A stretch of DNA of 64,000 bases from Paenibacillus lupini (GTDB taxonomy: Bacteria; Bacillota; Bacilli; Paenibacillales; Paenibacillaceae). Positions 32,789 to 41,216 of the stretch are shown here, one piece after another (positions within the stretch are counted from its first letter, which is position 1; every line of letters begins with the position of its first letter). The position numbers and the translations under genes are program-made. Where the stretch lies: NCBI RefSeq assembly GCF_011761355.1, contig NZ_JAASRW010000010.1, positions 1 through 64,000 on the forward strand, written 5' to 3'. The notes beneath the pieces are model-generated. The model did not search any database and was not told the origin of the DNA. It worked only from the letters and a program-made list of their open reading frames with translations.

Positions 32789-34387
32789 ATGCGAAAAACA
32801 TGGGGGAGATATGCTTTCGCCACGATGCTTGTTAGCGGATTAATCGTATCCGGCTGCAGCAACGGAGGCAACGGCAACAGTAATGATAAAGGCAGTAATA
32901 CGGGGGATTCCAAATCGACGGGTTCGGCGGAGAATGCGGTAAAAACGGAAGGTTTTCCGATCGTTGATGCGCCAATCAAGCTGAAGATGTTTACCCGCGT
33001 CGCACCCGTAAACGGTCCGTTCAAGGACATGCCCGTCTTCCAGGATTACGAGAAGATGAGCAATATCAAGGTCGATTTTATAGAAGCGCCGACCGATGGC
33101 TTTGCGGAGAAGAAAAACCTCTTGTTCGCATCTAATGAGCTTCCCGATGCGTTGTACCGTTCGGGTCTGACGCAGCTGGAGACGGTCCGCTACGGAGCTG
33201 CGGGACAGCTGATCCCGCTCGAGAATCTGATTGATCAATACGCACCGAACCTGAAGAGCCTTATGGAGCAATATCCGGAAATCCGCGCGGGCATCACAAC
33301 GCCGGAGGGACATATTTATGCGATTCCGGGCATTGTGACGCTAGGCTCCGCGCGGACCGACAAGAGATGGATCAACAAGGCATGGCTGGATAAGCTGGGC
33401 CTGAAGGTGCCTGAGACGACCGACGAATTGTATGAAGTGCTTAAAGCTTTCCGCGACGGCGATCCGAACGGCAATGGGAAAGCGGACGAACTTCCGATGA
33501 CTGCGCGTATCGGCATGCCAATCGTTTATCAAATGGCGGGAGCATTTGGACTTGATTCCCAGCTTGGCTACAACATTAATGTCGAGAGCGACAAGGTGCA
33601 TATCTGGAGCGGCGACGAGCAGTACAAAGAGCTGCTCATGTATTTGAACAAGCTTTATAAGGAGAAGCTGATTGACCCGGAAATCTTCTCTCACACGGAA
33701 GCGCAATATCTTGCTAAGCAAGGAACTGGCAATACAGGCTACTTCTTTGATCAGACGAACAATAACTTCCTGACCATTCAGGATCAGTATGTAGGCATTG
33801 CCCCGCAGGCAGGTCCTAATGGCGACCGCCTGCATAGCCAGATCGCTCCGGTGCCGCGCGACTATGGAGCATTCGCCATCACGTCAGTCAACAAATATCC
33901 GGAAGCGACCATGCGCTGGATCGACTACTTCTACAGCGATGAAGGCTCAACTCTGCTGCGTTTTGGCCGGGAAGGCGAGCACTATGATCTGAAGGACGGC
34001 ATCCCTTACTACAAAGAGGAGCTTCTGTCCGTAGCGGGCGAACAAGCGAAAATTACGCCATACGCCGGCGGCGGAGCGCCTCATATTATCAGTGATAAAG
34101 TAGCTTCGTTCATCAACCCGCCTCAAGTACAAGAGGCTTATGAGCAGCTCGAGCCGTATTTGCCGAAAATCCGCTATGCACCGCCGTTATTTGACGAAGA
34201 GACAGCTCAGAAGGTTAACGTGCTGCGTAATGACATCGATAAGTATTTCGAAGAACAAAGTACGAAGTTCATCGTTGGGGCGCTCAGCTTCGACAAGTGG
34301 GACGAATTCCAGTCCACGCTGAAGAAAATGAACATTGCCGATCTTGAGAAGCTTTACCAGGATGCTTATGACAAAATGGCCAAATAA
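32789..34387 (+). CDS. Extracellular solute-binding lipoprotein of an oligosaccharide ABC importer, cluster 1
   Basis: 532 residues. Lipoprotein signal with lipobox V-S-G-C at about residue 23, then an Asn/Gly/Ser-rich spacer (about 24-48) and a family 1 (LplA-type) binding domain. The segment D-G-D-P-N-G-N-G-K-A-D-E (near residue 225) is the calcium-binding loop typical of this group. It captures a glycan outside the cell and hands it to the two permeases that follow at 34421 and 35398. Confidence 0.92.
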   Translation: MRKTWGRYAFATMLVSGLIVSGCSNGGNGNSNDKGSNTGDSKSTGSAENAVKTEGFPIVDAPIKLKMFTRVAPVNGPFKDMPVFQDYEKMSNIKVDFIEAPTDGFAEKKNLLFASNELPDALYRSGLTQLETVRYGAAGQLIPLENLIDQYAPNLKSLMEQYPEIRAGITTPEGHIYAIPGIVTLGSARTDKRWINKAWLDKLGLKVPETTDELYEVLKAFRDGDPNGNGKADELPMTARIGMPIVYQMAGAFGLDSQLGYNINVESDKVHIWSGDEQYKELLMYLNKLYKEKLIDPEIFSHTEAQYLAKQGTGNTGYFFDQTNNNFLTIQDQYVGIAPQAGPNGDRLHSQIAPVPRDYGAFAITSVNKYPEATMRWIDYFYSDEGSTLLRFGREGEHYDLKDGIPYYKEELLSVAGEQAKITPYAGGGAPHIISDKVASFINPPQVQEAYEQLEPYLPKIRYAPPLFDEETAQKVNVLRNDIDKYFEEQSTKFIVGALSFDKWDEFQSTLKKMNIADLEKLYQDAYDKMAK

Positions 34388-34420
34388 ATGTGATGCCGCG
34401 AAGAGAGGGAGGGGCTGCTC

Positions 34421-35383
34421 ATGGACAGCATGATAGAGAACGCGGGGGCCGCCCCCGTTCCTGGCCGCAAGAAGCGGAGCGACGGACTGCTGAGAAAAAT
34501 GGCGAAGCGGTATGATTTGTATCTCATGCTGCTGCCGCCGCTCGCTTTCTATTTGATCTTCCATTACGGGCCGCTGTACGGCCTGCAGATCGCTTTCAAA
34601 AACTTCAATCCGGCCAAAGGCATTATCGGCAGCCCATGGGAAGGCTTTGGCCATTTCGAACGGTTTTTTAACTCGTACTACTTCTGGCGGCTGCTGTGGA
34701 ATACCGTATCGATCAACTTGTTCTCGCTCCTAATTGCATTCCCGGTTCCAATCCTGCTGGCGTTGCTCGTGAACGAAATCAAGAGCCGGGCTTACAGCAA
34801 ATGGCTGCAAAATATTACGTACATTCCGCATTTTATCTCGGTCGTTGTTATCGTCGGCATTCTGAACGTATTTCTGTCGCCGAAGACGGGACCAATCAAT
34901 CAACTGATTGAAGCGTTTGGCGGCACGCCGATTAATTTCCTGCAGGAAGCCGCCTGGTTCAAACCGATCTTTATCGGCTCGAACATTTGGCAGAGCATGG
35001 GATGGCAATCCATTATCTATATCGCCGCGCTCAGCGGGGTTAATCCCCAGCTGTATGAGGCGGCTAAGATGGACGGCGCTTCACGGCTCCGCCGTATCTG
35101 GCACGTATCGCTGCCTGGCATTATGCCGGTTATCGTCATCTTGCTCATTCTCGATATCGGCCACTTCATGAACATTGGCTTCGAGAAAATTTTGCTCATG
35201 CAGAACAACCTGAATCTGGAATCCAGCGACGTCATCTCCACGTTCGTCTATACGACGGGAATCTTGAAGGGCGAGTACAGCTACACGGCAGCCATCGGCC
35301 TGTTCAACTCGGTGATCAATCTCATGCTGCTGCTGCTCGTAAACCGTTTTGCCCGCAAGACGTCGGAGACGAGCTTATGGTAA
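34421..35383 (+). CDS. ABC importer permease, LplB type, cluster 1
   Basis: 320 residues, six transmembrane helices. The EAA loop that contacts the ATPase is present as Y-E-A-A-K-M-D-G-A-S-R-L-R-R-I near residue 212. A typical LplB start appears at Y-D-L-Y-L-M-L-L-P-P. Ribosome site GGGAGGGG. No ATPase gene is in the operon; such importers use a shared MsmX/MsmK-type ATPase encoded elsewhere. Confidence 0.93.
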   Translation: MDSMIENAGAAPVPGRKKRSDGLLRKMAKRYDLYLMLLPPLAFYLIFHYGPLYGLQIAFKNFNPAKGIIGSPWEGFGHFERFFNSYYFWRLLWNTVSINLFSLLIAFPVPILLALLVNEIKSRAYSKWLQNITYIPHFISVVVIVGILNVFLSPKTGPINQLIEAFGGTPINFLQEAAWFKPIFIGSNIWQSMGWQSIIYIAALSGVNPQLYEAAKMDGASRLRRIWHVSLPGIMPVIVILLILDIGHFMNIGFEKILLMQNNLNLESSDVISTFVYTTGILKGEYSYTAAIGLFNSVINLMLLLLVNRFARKTSETSLW

Positions 35384-35397
35384 GGAGGTAATCGCTT

Positions 35398-36285
35398 ATG
35401 GAAAAGAGCATAAGTCCGTCGAATGAACGTTTGTTCGACGCCATTGTATATGTCATAGCCGCCATTATTATGGTCATTGTGTTGTATCCGCTGCTGTTCA
35501 TTGTCAGCGCGTCGTTCAGCGACCCGGCCAAAGTACTAAACGGTGATGTGTGGCTGCTGCCGCAAGGTCTCAATGTCGAGGCTTACGCTAACATTTTGCA
35601 GAATGACAAGATCTGGACCGGCTACGGCAACTCGATTATGTATACCGTCATTGGAACTGTTATTAACATCATCATGACGATCCTCGCGGCGTATCCGCTG
35701 TCGAGACCCGATCTGCCCTTGCGCAACGGAATCATGGTCATGATTACGATGACGATGTTTTTCAGCGGAGGACTTATTCCAAGTTATTTGCTGGTCAAAG
35801 ACCTTGGCATGGTAGACACCATGTGGGCGCTGATCGTGCCGGGCGCTATCGCGACGTACAATCTTATCGTTATGCGTACGTATTTTCAAAATAGTATCCC
35901 TTGGGAGCTGCAGGAGGCGGCCCATATGGACGGCTGCTCCAACTGGAGACTGCTCGTTAGCATCATCCTGCCGCTCTCAAAACCGATTCTTGCCGTCATG
36001 GTGCTGTTCTACGCGGTTGGCCACTGGAACTCGTTCTTTAATGCGCTTATCTATATTCGCGACGAAGGCAAATATCCACTTCAGCTTGTACTTCGCGAAA
36101 TATTGCTGATCAGTCAATCCGCCCAAACGGATGGAGGAAGCGTTGGGCTGGAGAAACAAATCCTGCTGTCCGAAAGCATTAAATTCGCGGTCATTATCGT
36201 GTCCAGCCTGCCCGTGCTGATCATGTATCCCCTTGTGCAGCGGCATTTCGTCAAAGGCGTCATGATTGGTTCCGTTAAAGGATAA
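35398..36285 (+). CDS. ABC importer permease, LplC type, cluster 1
   Basis: 295 residues, six transmembrane helices, with the EAA loop Q-E-A-A-H-M-D-G-C-S-N-W near residue 185 and the C-terminal G-V-M-I-G-S-V-K-G typical of LplC/YtcP proteins. A perfect TAAGGAGGT precedes ATG 35398. Partner of the LplB-type permease 14 bases upstream. The glycosidase genes follow without a terminator. Confidence 0.93.
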   Translation: MEKSISPSNERLFDAIVYVIAAIIMVIVLYPLLFIVSASFSDPAKVLNGDVWLLPQGLNVEAYANILQNDKIWTGYGNSIMYTVIGTVINIIMTILAAYPLSRPDLPLRNGIMVMITMTMFFSGGLIPSYLLVKDLGMVDTMWALIVPGAIATYNLIVMRTYFQNSIPWELQEAAHMDGCSNWRLLVSIILPLSKPILAVMVLFYAVGHWNSFFNALIYIRDEGKYPLQLVLREILLISQSAQTDGGSVGLEKQILLSESIKFAVIIVSSLPVLIMYPLVQRHFVKGVMIGSVKG

Positions 36286-36321
36286 GGCGACTATACCTAA
36301 CGATTTCATTGGAGGTTCATT

Positions 36322-38337
36322 TTGAATAATAACGCTAATATAACCGTCGATTGTGCCGGAGCGAGCCGGCATGTGGTCAACCCGTATTTGTTCGGACATT
36401 TCGTCGAGGACATCCGGGACCATATGGAAGCTATGCTGGCCTTCCCGCTCAAGGATATGGATTTCGAGAGCGAGTCCGAAACCAAGAAGGAAATATCAGG
36501 GAGCTGGTACGCTTATACGAACGGCCGCAATACTAAATACGCGCTGGAGGCGCCTGCACCAAAGCATTCGGGGCGAGCACAGCGAATCCGATTGACGAGC
36601 GACGATGAGGCATTTGCCGGTATTGCGCAGAAGGCTGCTCTCAAAGGTCCGGCCGATTATAAGGTGAAGTTAGTTGCAAGGGCGTCCATTGAGCTGAAGC
36701 AGCTGGTGGTGGAAGCGGTGGACCGACATACGGAGGAAAAGCTTGGTTCATTGGTAATCGAGCTTGCCGGTCATAACTGGCGGGAATATGAAGCGGACTT
36801 GTCCATTTCCCGCGCTTGCGCCGACGCCGAGCTTCGCGTCTACATTCCGGAGGATCATCCTCGCTGGACGGATCACGTGTCGACCGGCATGCTTTGGCTC
36901 GACCATGTATCCCTGCTGGCGGCAGACAATGTCGCCCTAGTGAAACGCGAGGTCGTCGAAATGACGAAAGAGCTGAACGCCGGCATGATGAGGCTGGCGG
37001 GTAATTACATCAGCGCCTACCATTGGGAGCATGGCGTTGGTCCCGTGCTGGAGAGGCCGGTCATGTACAACGAGGCGTGGGGCGGCTGGACGAGCAAATA
37101 TTTTGGTACGGACGAATTTATCGCCTTCTGCCGGGAGCTGCAGGTTGAACCACTCATTTGTGTGAACGACGGATCCGGAACGCCTGAAGAGGCAGCGGCA
37201 TGGATCGAGTATTGCAATGGCGCGGCTGATACGCCGATGGGCGCCTTGCGCGCCGCGAACGGATATCCCGAGCCGTACGGCGTGAAATATTGGGAGATTG
37301 GCAATGAGGTATGGGGAGGGTGGCAGGTAGGAACCTGCTCTGCTGGGGAATTCGCGGCGCGTACGGTATCGTTTGCCGAAGCGATGAAAGCAGCGGACCC
37401 GTCCATCGTGCTGTTGGCCTGCGGCCATTACGACCAGGCATGGAACAAACCGGTGCTGGAGCAGGCCGGTGAGCTTATCGATTATTTGACGCTGCATATC
37501 TATCACGGCTACGGACCTTTTGGTATGACCCGGAACACGAATGCCGAAGACCGATATAAGGCGATTGCGGCCTATCCCGAGTTTACGCGGCATTATTTGC
37601 AGGAGACCACGGACAGCATCAAGGCGAATCCGAAGCATGCTCATGTGAAAATCGCCATTACAGAATACAACACGATGTATTACCCGAATACCATTCGCAA
37701 GGGGCTGCCAAACGAGCATACGCTTGGAGCAGCGGTTGCCAATGCTGCCAATCTTAACGAAATGCTTCGTTCAAGTGACATGGTGCATATCGGCAGCTTC
37801 TCCGACTTGGTCAACGGCTGGCTTGGCGGCTGCATCCGGGTAGGCGATTATTATGCCGACCAATATTGCGGCAAACAGTCCGGCTGGAGCAATCGGCCTC
37901 TCGACGTATACGGGACACCGACCTATGAGGTCATGAAGCTGTATGCGAACCAGGATCTGCAGCATATGCTTCCTGTGCAAGCGGATTGTGCTACGTTTAC
38001 AGTGCCGACATTAAAGGAGACGCCGGTCAACCTGAACGGGCTGCCGGCGCTGGACATCACGGCCGGCATTAACGGAGCAGGCGATACCGTTACGGTATTC
38101 ATTGTGAACCGCGGGCTGAATGAAGTAAATGCCGTGCTGGAGCTGGCTGCTTTCGACGCGGCTGGAGGGACGGTGCTGTACGAGATAACCGGCGAAGGCT
38201 ACGACGAGATCAACAGCGTCTCGGAGCCGGAGAATATGATGTGCAAGAGCCGAGCCGTTCCGACGGCCGAATGGCAGCGCGGCGTTACGCTTCGCCCGTC
38301 TTCCATCTATGCGGCTGTATTTCAAGGCAAGGTATAG
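36322..38337 (+). CDS. GH51 alpha-L-arabinofuranosidase, intracellular
   Basis: 671 residues from TTG 36322, with GGAGG six bases upstream. It has no signal peptide. Layout: N-terminal strand, a carbohydrate-binding-like insert (about 60-205), the (beta/alpha)8 catalytic barrel, and a C-terminal beta domain. The acid/base is Glu329 in E-I-G-N-E-V-W-G-G and the nucleophile Glu448 in I-T-E-Y-N, both in GH51 context. It removes terminal alpha-L-arabinofuranose from imported arabino-oligosaccharides. Follows the importer by 36 bases and is 15 bases before the GH2 gene, so one operon. Confidence 0.92.
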   Translation: MNNNANITVDCAGASRHVVNPYLFGHFVEDIRDHMEAMLAFPLKDMDFESESETKKEISGSWYAYTNGRNTKYALEAPAPKHSGRAQRIRLTSDDEAFAGIAQKAALKGPADYKVKLVARASIELKQLVVEAVDRHTEEKLGSLVIELAGHNWREYEADLSISRACADAELRVYIPEDHPRWTDHVSTGMLWLDHVSLLAADNVALVKREVVEMTKELNAGMMRLAGNYISAYHWEHGVGPVLERPVMYNEAWGGWTSKYFGTDEFIAFCRELQVEPLICVNDGSGTPEEAAAWIEYCNGAADTPMGALRAANGYPEPYGVKYWEIGNEVWGGWQVGTCSAGEFAARTVSFAEAMKAADPSIVLLACGHYDQAWNKPVLEQAGELIDYLTLHIYHGYGPFGMTRNTNAEDRYKAIAAYPEFTRHYLQETTDSIKANPKHAHVKIAITEYNTMYYPNTIRKGLPNEHTLGAAVANAANLNEMLRSSDMVHIGSFSDLVNGWLGGCIRVGDYYADQYCGKQSGWSNRPLDVYGTPTYEVMKLYANQDLQHMLPVQADCATFTVPTLKETPVNLNGLPALDITAGINGAGDTVTVFIVNRGLNEVNAVLELAAFDAAGGTVLYEITGEGYDEINSVSEPENMMCKSRAVPTAEWQRGVTLRPSSIYAAVFQGKV

Positions 38338-38352
38338 GAGCAGGAGGACAGC

Positions 38353-40116
38353 ATGACGACGAAATCATATAGCAAGGATTATCCCAGACCCCAGCTCGTG
38401 CGTGGCGATTGGCATAATCTGAACGGTGAATGGGATTTCCGCTTTGACGATGCAAACGCCGGCGAGCGCGAGAACTGGAAGGAAACGTTTACGGCAACAC
38501 ACCGGATTAACGTACCGTTTACCTACGAAACAAAAGCCAGCGGTATTGGCGAGGAAAGTTTTCATCCTTATGTGTGGTACAGCAGAGAGATCTCCGTTCC
38601 GGCAGAATCGGCGGGCAAGCAGGCAATCCTGCATTTTCAGGCCGTGGACTACGAAGCTAAAGTATGGATTAATGGCGAGCTGGCCGGGGGGCATCAAGGC
38701 GGATATGCTGCATTCTCCGTCGACATGACGCCATATCTCAAGTTCGGAGAAGATAACCGGATAACGGTTAAGGTAACGGACAGCAATAGCTGCTACCAGC
38801 CCAGAGGCAAGCAGCGCTGGGTGCCGGATAACTTCGAATGCTTCTATGTCCAGACGACGGGCATCTGGCAGACGGTATGGATGGAATATGTAGAAGAGCA
38901 GAGGCTGGAATCGGTCAAAATAACGCCGGATCTTGACCGCCACATGGTTCGTCTCGATTACGAGGTGAACGGTGTCAAGGCTGGAAGTGATTTGCTGCTC
39001 GAAGCAATTGTGACATTCAAGGGTCAGCCCGTGAAGCGAGTTGCGCTGGGGATTGACCGTCCGTGCCTTTCGGTGGAAGTTGATCTTCACCACGAAGCGA
39101 ACGGACCGTGGAAGCGGGCGTATTGGACTCCAGCTCGTCCGAATTTGTACGATGTAGAGTTCGTTCTAACCTCGGGCGGACGAGTCGTCGACCGGACGCT
39201 CTCTTATTTCGGCATGCGGAAAATATCCATCGAGAACGGAAAGGTGCTGCTTAACAATGCGCCAATCTACCAACGGCTTATTCTGGATCAAGGCTACTGG
39301 ACGGACAGCCATCTGACGCCTCCAAGCGAAGCAGCGTTGATAGAGGATATTGATCTCATTCTAGCGATGGGCTACAACGGCGTGCGCAAGCATATGAAGA
39401 TCGAGGATGCCCGTTTCCTGTACTGGTGCGACGTGAAGGGGCTGCTTGTCTGGTCCGAGATGGCGGCGACCTTCGAATTCCATGACCGCGCAGTTGAGGC
39501 TTTCACAAGGGAATGGCTGGAGATTATTAAGCAGCAGCATAACCACCCGAGTATTATTACGTGGGTACCGTTCAACGAGTCGTGGGGGATTGGCAACATC
39601 CTTCGCGACAAGCGGCAGCAGAAGTTTACGGAAGGCATCTACCATCTGACGAAGTCGTTTGATCCGAACCGTCCAGTCATCGTCAACGACGGCTGGGAGC
39701 ATACCGTATCGGATATCGTGACGCTGCATGATTATGTCCAGACCGGAGACGGTTTCTTGAAGCGTTATCGCGATAACAAGGACGCTATCATGTCGGGAGA
39801 GACGACCTGCAACCATTGGAAATATGCCTTTGCCGAAGGCTACAGCTATCGTGGACAACCGATTATCATCAGCGAGTTTGGCGGCATTGCGTTCCAGTCG
39901 GACAAGGGCTGGGGCTACGGGGAGCAAGTGGCCTCAGTGGAAGCATTCACGGAACGGTTCAAGGGAATTACGCAGGCAATCAAGTCTGTTGATTATATTT
40001 GCGGATATTGCTATACGCAGGTGACCGACGTGCAGCAGGAGATTAATGGTCTGCTCACGGAGGACCGCAAGCCGAAAATTCCACTGGATGAAATTCGGGC
40101 TATTAACTTGGGCTGA
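38353..40116 (+). CDS. GH2 glycoside hydrolase, intracellular
   Basis: 587 residues, a compact GH2 enzyme without a signal peptide. Sugar-binding jelly-roll in residues 1-180 (L-N-G-E-W-D-F-R-F; G-G-H-Q-G-G-Y), immunoglobulin-like domain to about 290, then the barrel. Acid/base Glu409 in F-N-E-S-W-G and nucleophile Glu508 in I-S-E-F-G-G. GH2 includes beta-galactosidases, beta-glucuronidases and alpha-L-arabino-sidases; sequence alone does not choose. Next to a GH51 arabinofuranosidase, a role on galactose or arabinopyranose in arabinogalactan fits. Terminator follows. Confidence 0.88.
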   Translation: MTTKSYSKDYPRPQLVRGDWHNLNGEWDFRFDDANAGERENWKETFTATHRINVPFTYETKASGIGEESFHPYVWYSREISVPAESAGKQAILHFQAVDYEAKVWINGELAGGHQGGYAAFSVDMTPYLKFGEDNRITVKVTDSNSCYQPRGKQRWVPDNFECFYVQTTGIWQTVWMEYVEEQRLESVKITPDLDRHMVRLDYEVNGVKAGSDLLLEAIVTFKGQPVKRVALGIDRPCLSVEVDLHHEANGPWKRAYWTPARPNLYDVEFVLTSGGRVVDRTLSYFGMRKISIENGKVLLNNAPIYQRLILDQGYWTDSHLTPPSEAALIEDIDLILAMGYNGVRKHMKIEDARFLYWCDVKGLLVWSEMAATFEFHDRAVEAFTREWLEIIKQQHNHPSIITWVPFNESWGIGNILRDKRQQKFTEGIYHLTKSFDPNRPVIVNDGWEHTVSDIVTLHDYVQTGDGFLKRYRDNKDAIMSGETTCNHWKYAFAEGYSYRGQPIIISEFGGIAFQSDKGWGYGEQVASVEAFTERFKGITQAIKSVDYICGYCYTQVTDVQQEINGLLTEDRKPKIPLDEIRAINLG

Positions 40117-40169
40117 CGCCCTTGCGACCCAGAGCTGAAGCATCGAACAAGCCAAACAACTTAGTAAAT

Positions 40170-40215
40170 AAGACCACTACCAGCTATGGAAAGACAGCTG
40201 TAGTGGTCTTTTTAC
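40170..40215 (+). terminator. Terminator of the GH51/GH2 operon
   Basis: AAGACCACTAC and AGCT pair with AGCT and GTAGTGGTCTT in one long stem, followed by five T residues. Confidence 0.88.
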
Positions 40216-40250
40216 AATTGAAGAACTTGGTACATGCTTAAGAAAAGCGG

Positions 40251-41096
40251 CTAATGCTGTACTGATTTGCGATAGCGGAGCGGTGATATTCCCTCTCTGC
40301 GCTTGAAGCATGCGGAGAAATAAGGTGCGTATTGAAAACCAACTTCATTGGCAATTCGCTCAATCGACCACTCCGAGGAAATAAGAAGTTTTTTCGCCTG
40401 TTCCAGACGGAACTCAAGCAAGTAATGGCTTGGCGTCATGCCATATTTCTTCTTCATGCAGCGAACGATGTAATTGGGATGGAAATGGAGCTCCTCGGCA
40501 AGGAGCTCATTCGTTATGTCATTACGAAAGTTCTGCTGTATATAAAATGCAGCTTTCTCCGCGAGACGTGTGGCAGGAGTGCTGTTTCTGTTCAAGCGTT
40601 CGCCTTCGAGCATAGCCAGGAGCTGCGCCAGCAAATTTTGTTCTTCCCAAAAGGAATCCCCAACCGTCAAACTTAGCAGCTGGCGCATCAGCTTAAAGGC
40701 ATTCTCAGGATCGGCCAGCGAGATGTGCTTAGGGATATGGATAGTCGGAGGATTCGAGAAAGAATTCGCAGTAGCTCCTTCCTTCGCACTTGTACTCCAA
40801 GTCTTATGCTCGAAATGGATCCAATAAAAAATAGTATCCTGTTCGCAGGGCTTAACCGAGTAGTGCTTACCATCCGGCAGCAGGAGCAAGGTATCTCCTT
40901 TTCCAAGGGACCATTCCTGCCCGTTCTCTCCTATAAATAACTCCCCCTCAGCCACGATAATCAGGTCGAATATACCAAGTTTCCTTCGATTGGGATGCCG
41001 TTCGCCCACTCGAAACTCTGAACGGCCAGACTCCCAATAATAAGGAAGAGGTGGAGTTTGTAATTTTACGAGGTTGTCTTTATTCAAGGGATCCAC
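40251..41096 (-). CDS. AraC family transcriptional regulator (divergent from GH127 gene)
   Basis: 281 residues on the minus strand. N-terminal cupin-like half (L-I-I-V-A-E-G-E-L-F-I-G; G-D-T-L-L-L-L-P-D-G-K-H-Y), C-terminal AraC HTH at about 180-278 (N-E-L-L-A-E-E-L-H-F-H-P-N-Y; I-E-R-I-A-N-E-V-G-F-Q). Start GTG 41096 has a weak ribosome site; TTG 41087 is an alternative. It shares a 120-base divergent promoter region with the GH127 gene, its most likely target. Confidence 0.87.
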   Translation of the reverse strand: MDPLNKDNLVKLQTPPLPYYWESGRSEFRVGERHPNRRKLGIFDLIIVAEGELFIGENGQEWSLGKGDTLLLLPDGKHYSVKPCEQDTIFYWIHFEHKTWSTSAKEGATANSFSNPPTIHIPKHISLADPENAFKLMRQLLSLTVGDSFWEEQNLLAQLLAMLEGERLNRNSTPATRLAEKAAFYIQQNFRNDITNELLAEELHFHPNYIVRCMKKKYGMTPSHYLLEFRLEQAKKLLISSEWSIERIANEVGFQYAPYFSACFKRREGISPLRYRKSVQH

Positions 41097-41216
41097 GCTT
41101 CTATCTGTGTTATTTTGTATAGAAAAAAGTTCAATCCGTTCCTATTGGATTTGATGGATAAAGCATATACTCGAAAATAGATGGAGTCAATTTGTATCGT
41201 TTTGAGGAGGAGCATT

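Noticed and set aside
36937-37719. A 260-codon minus-strand frame inside the GH51 gene
   Set aside because: A shadow frame in GC-rich coding sequence; low-complexity Arg/His-rich product without a domain.
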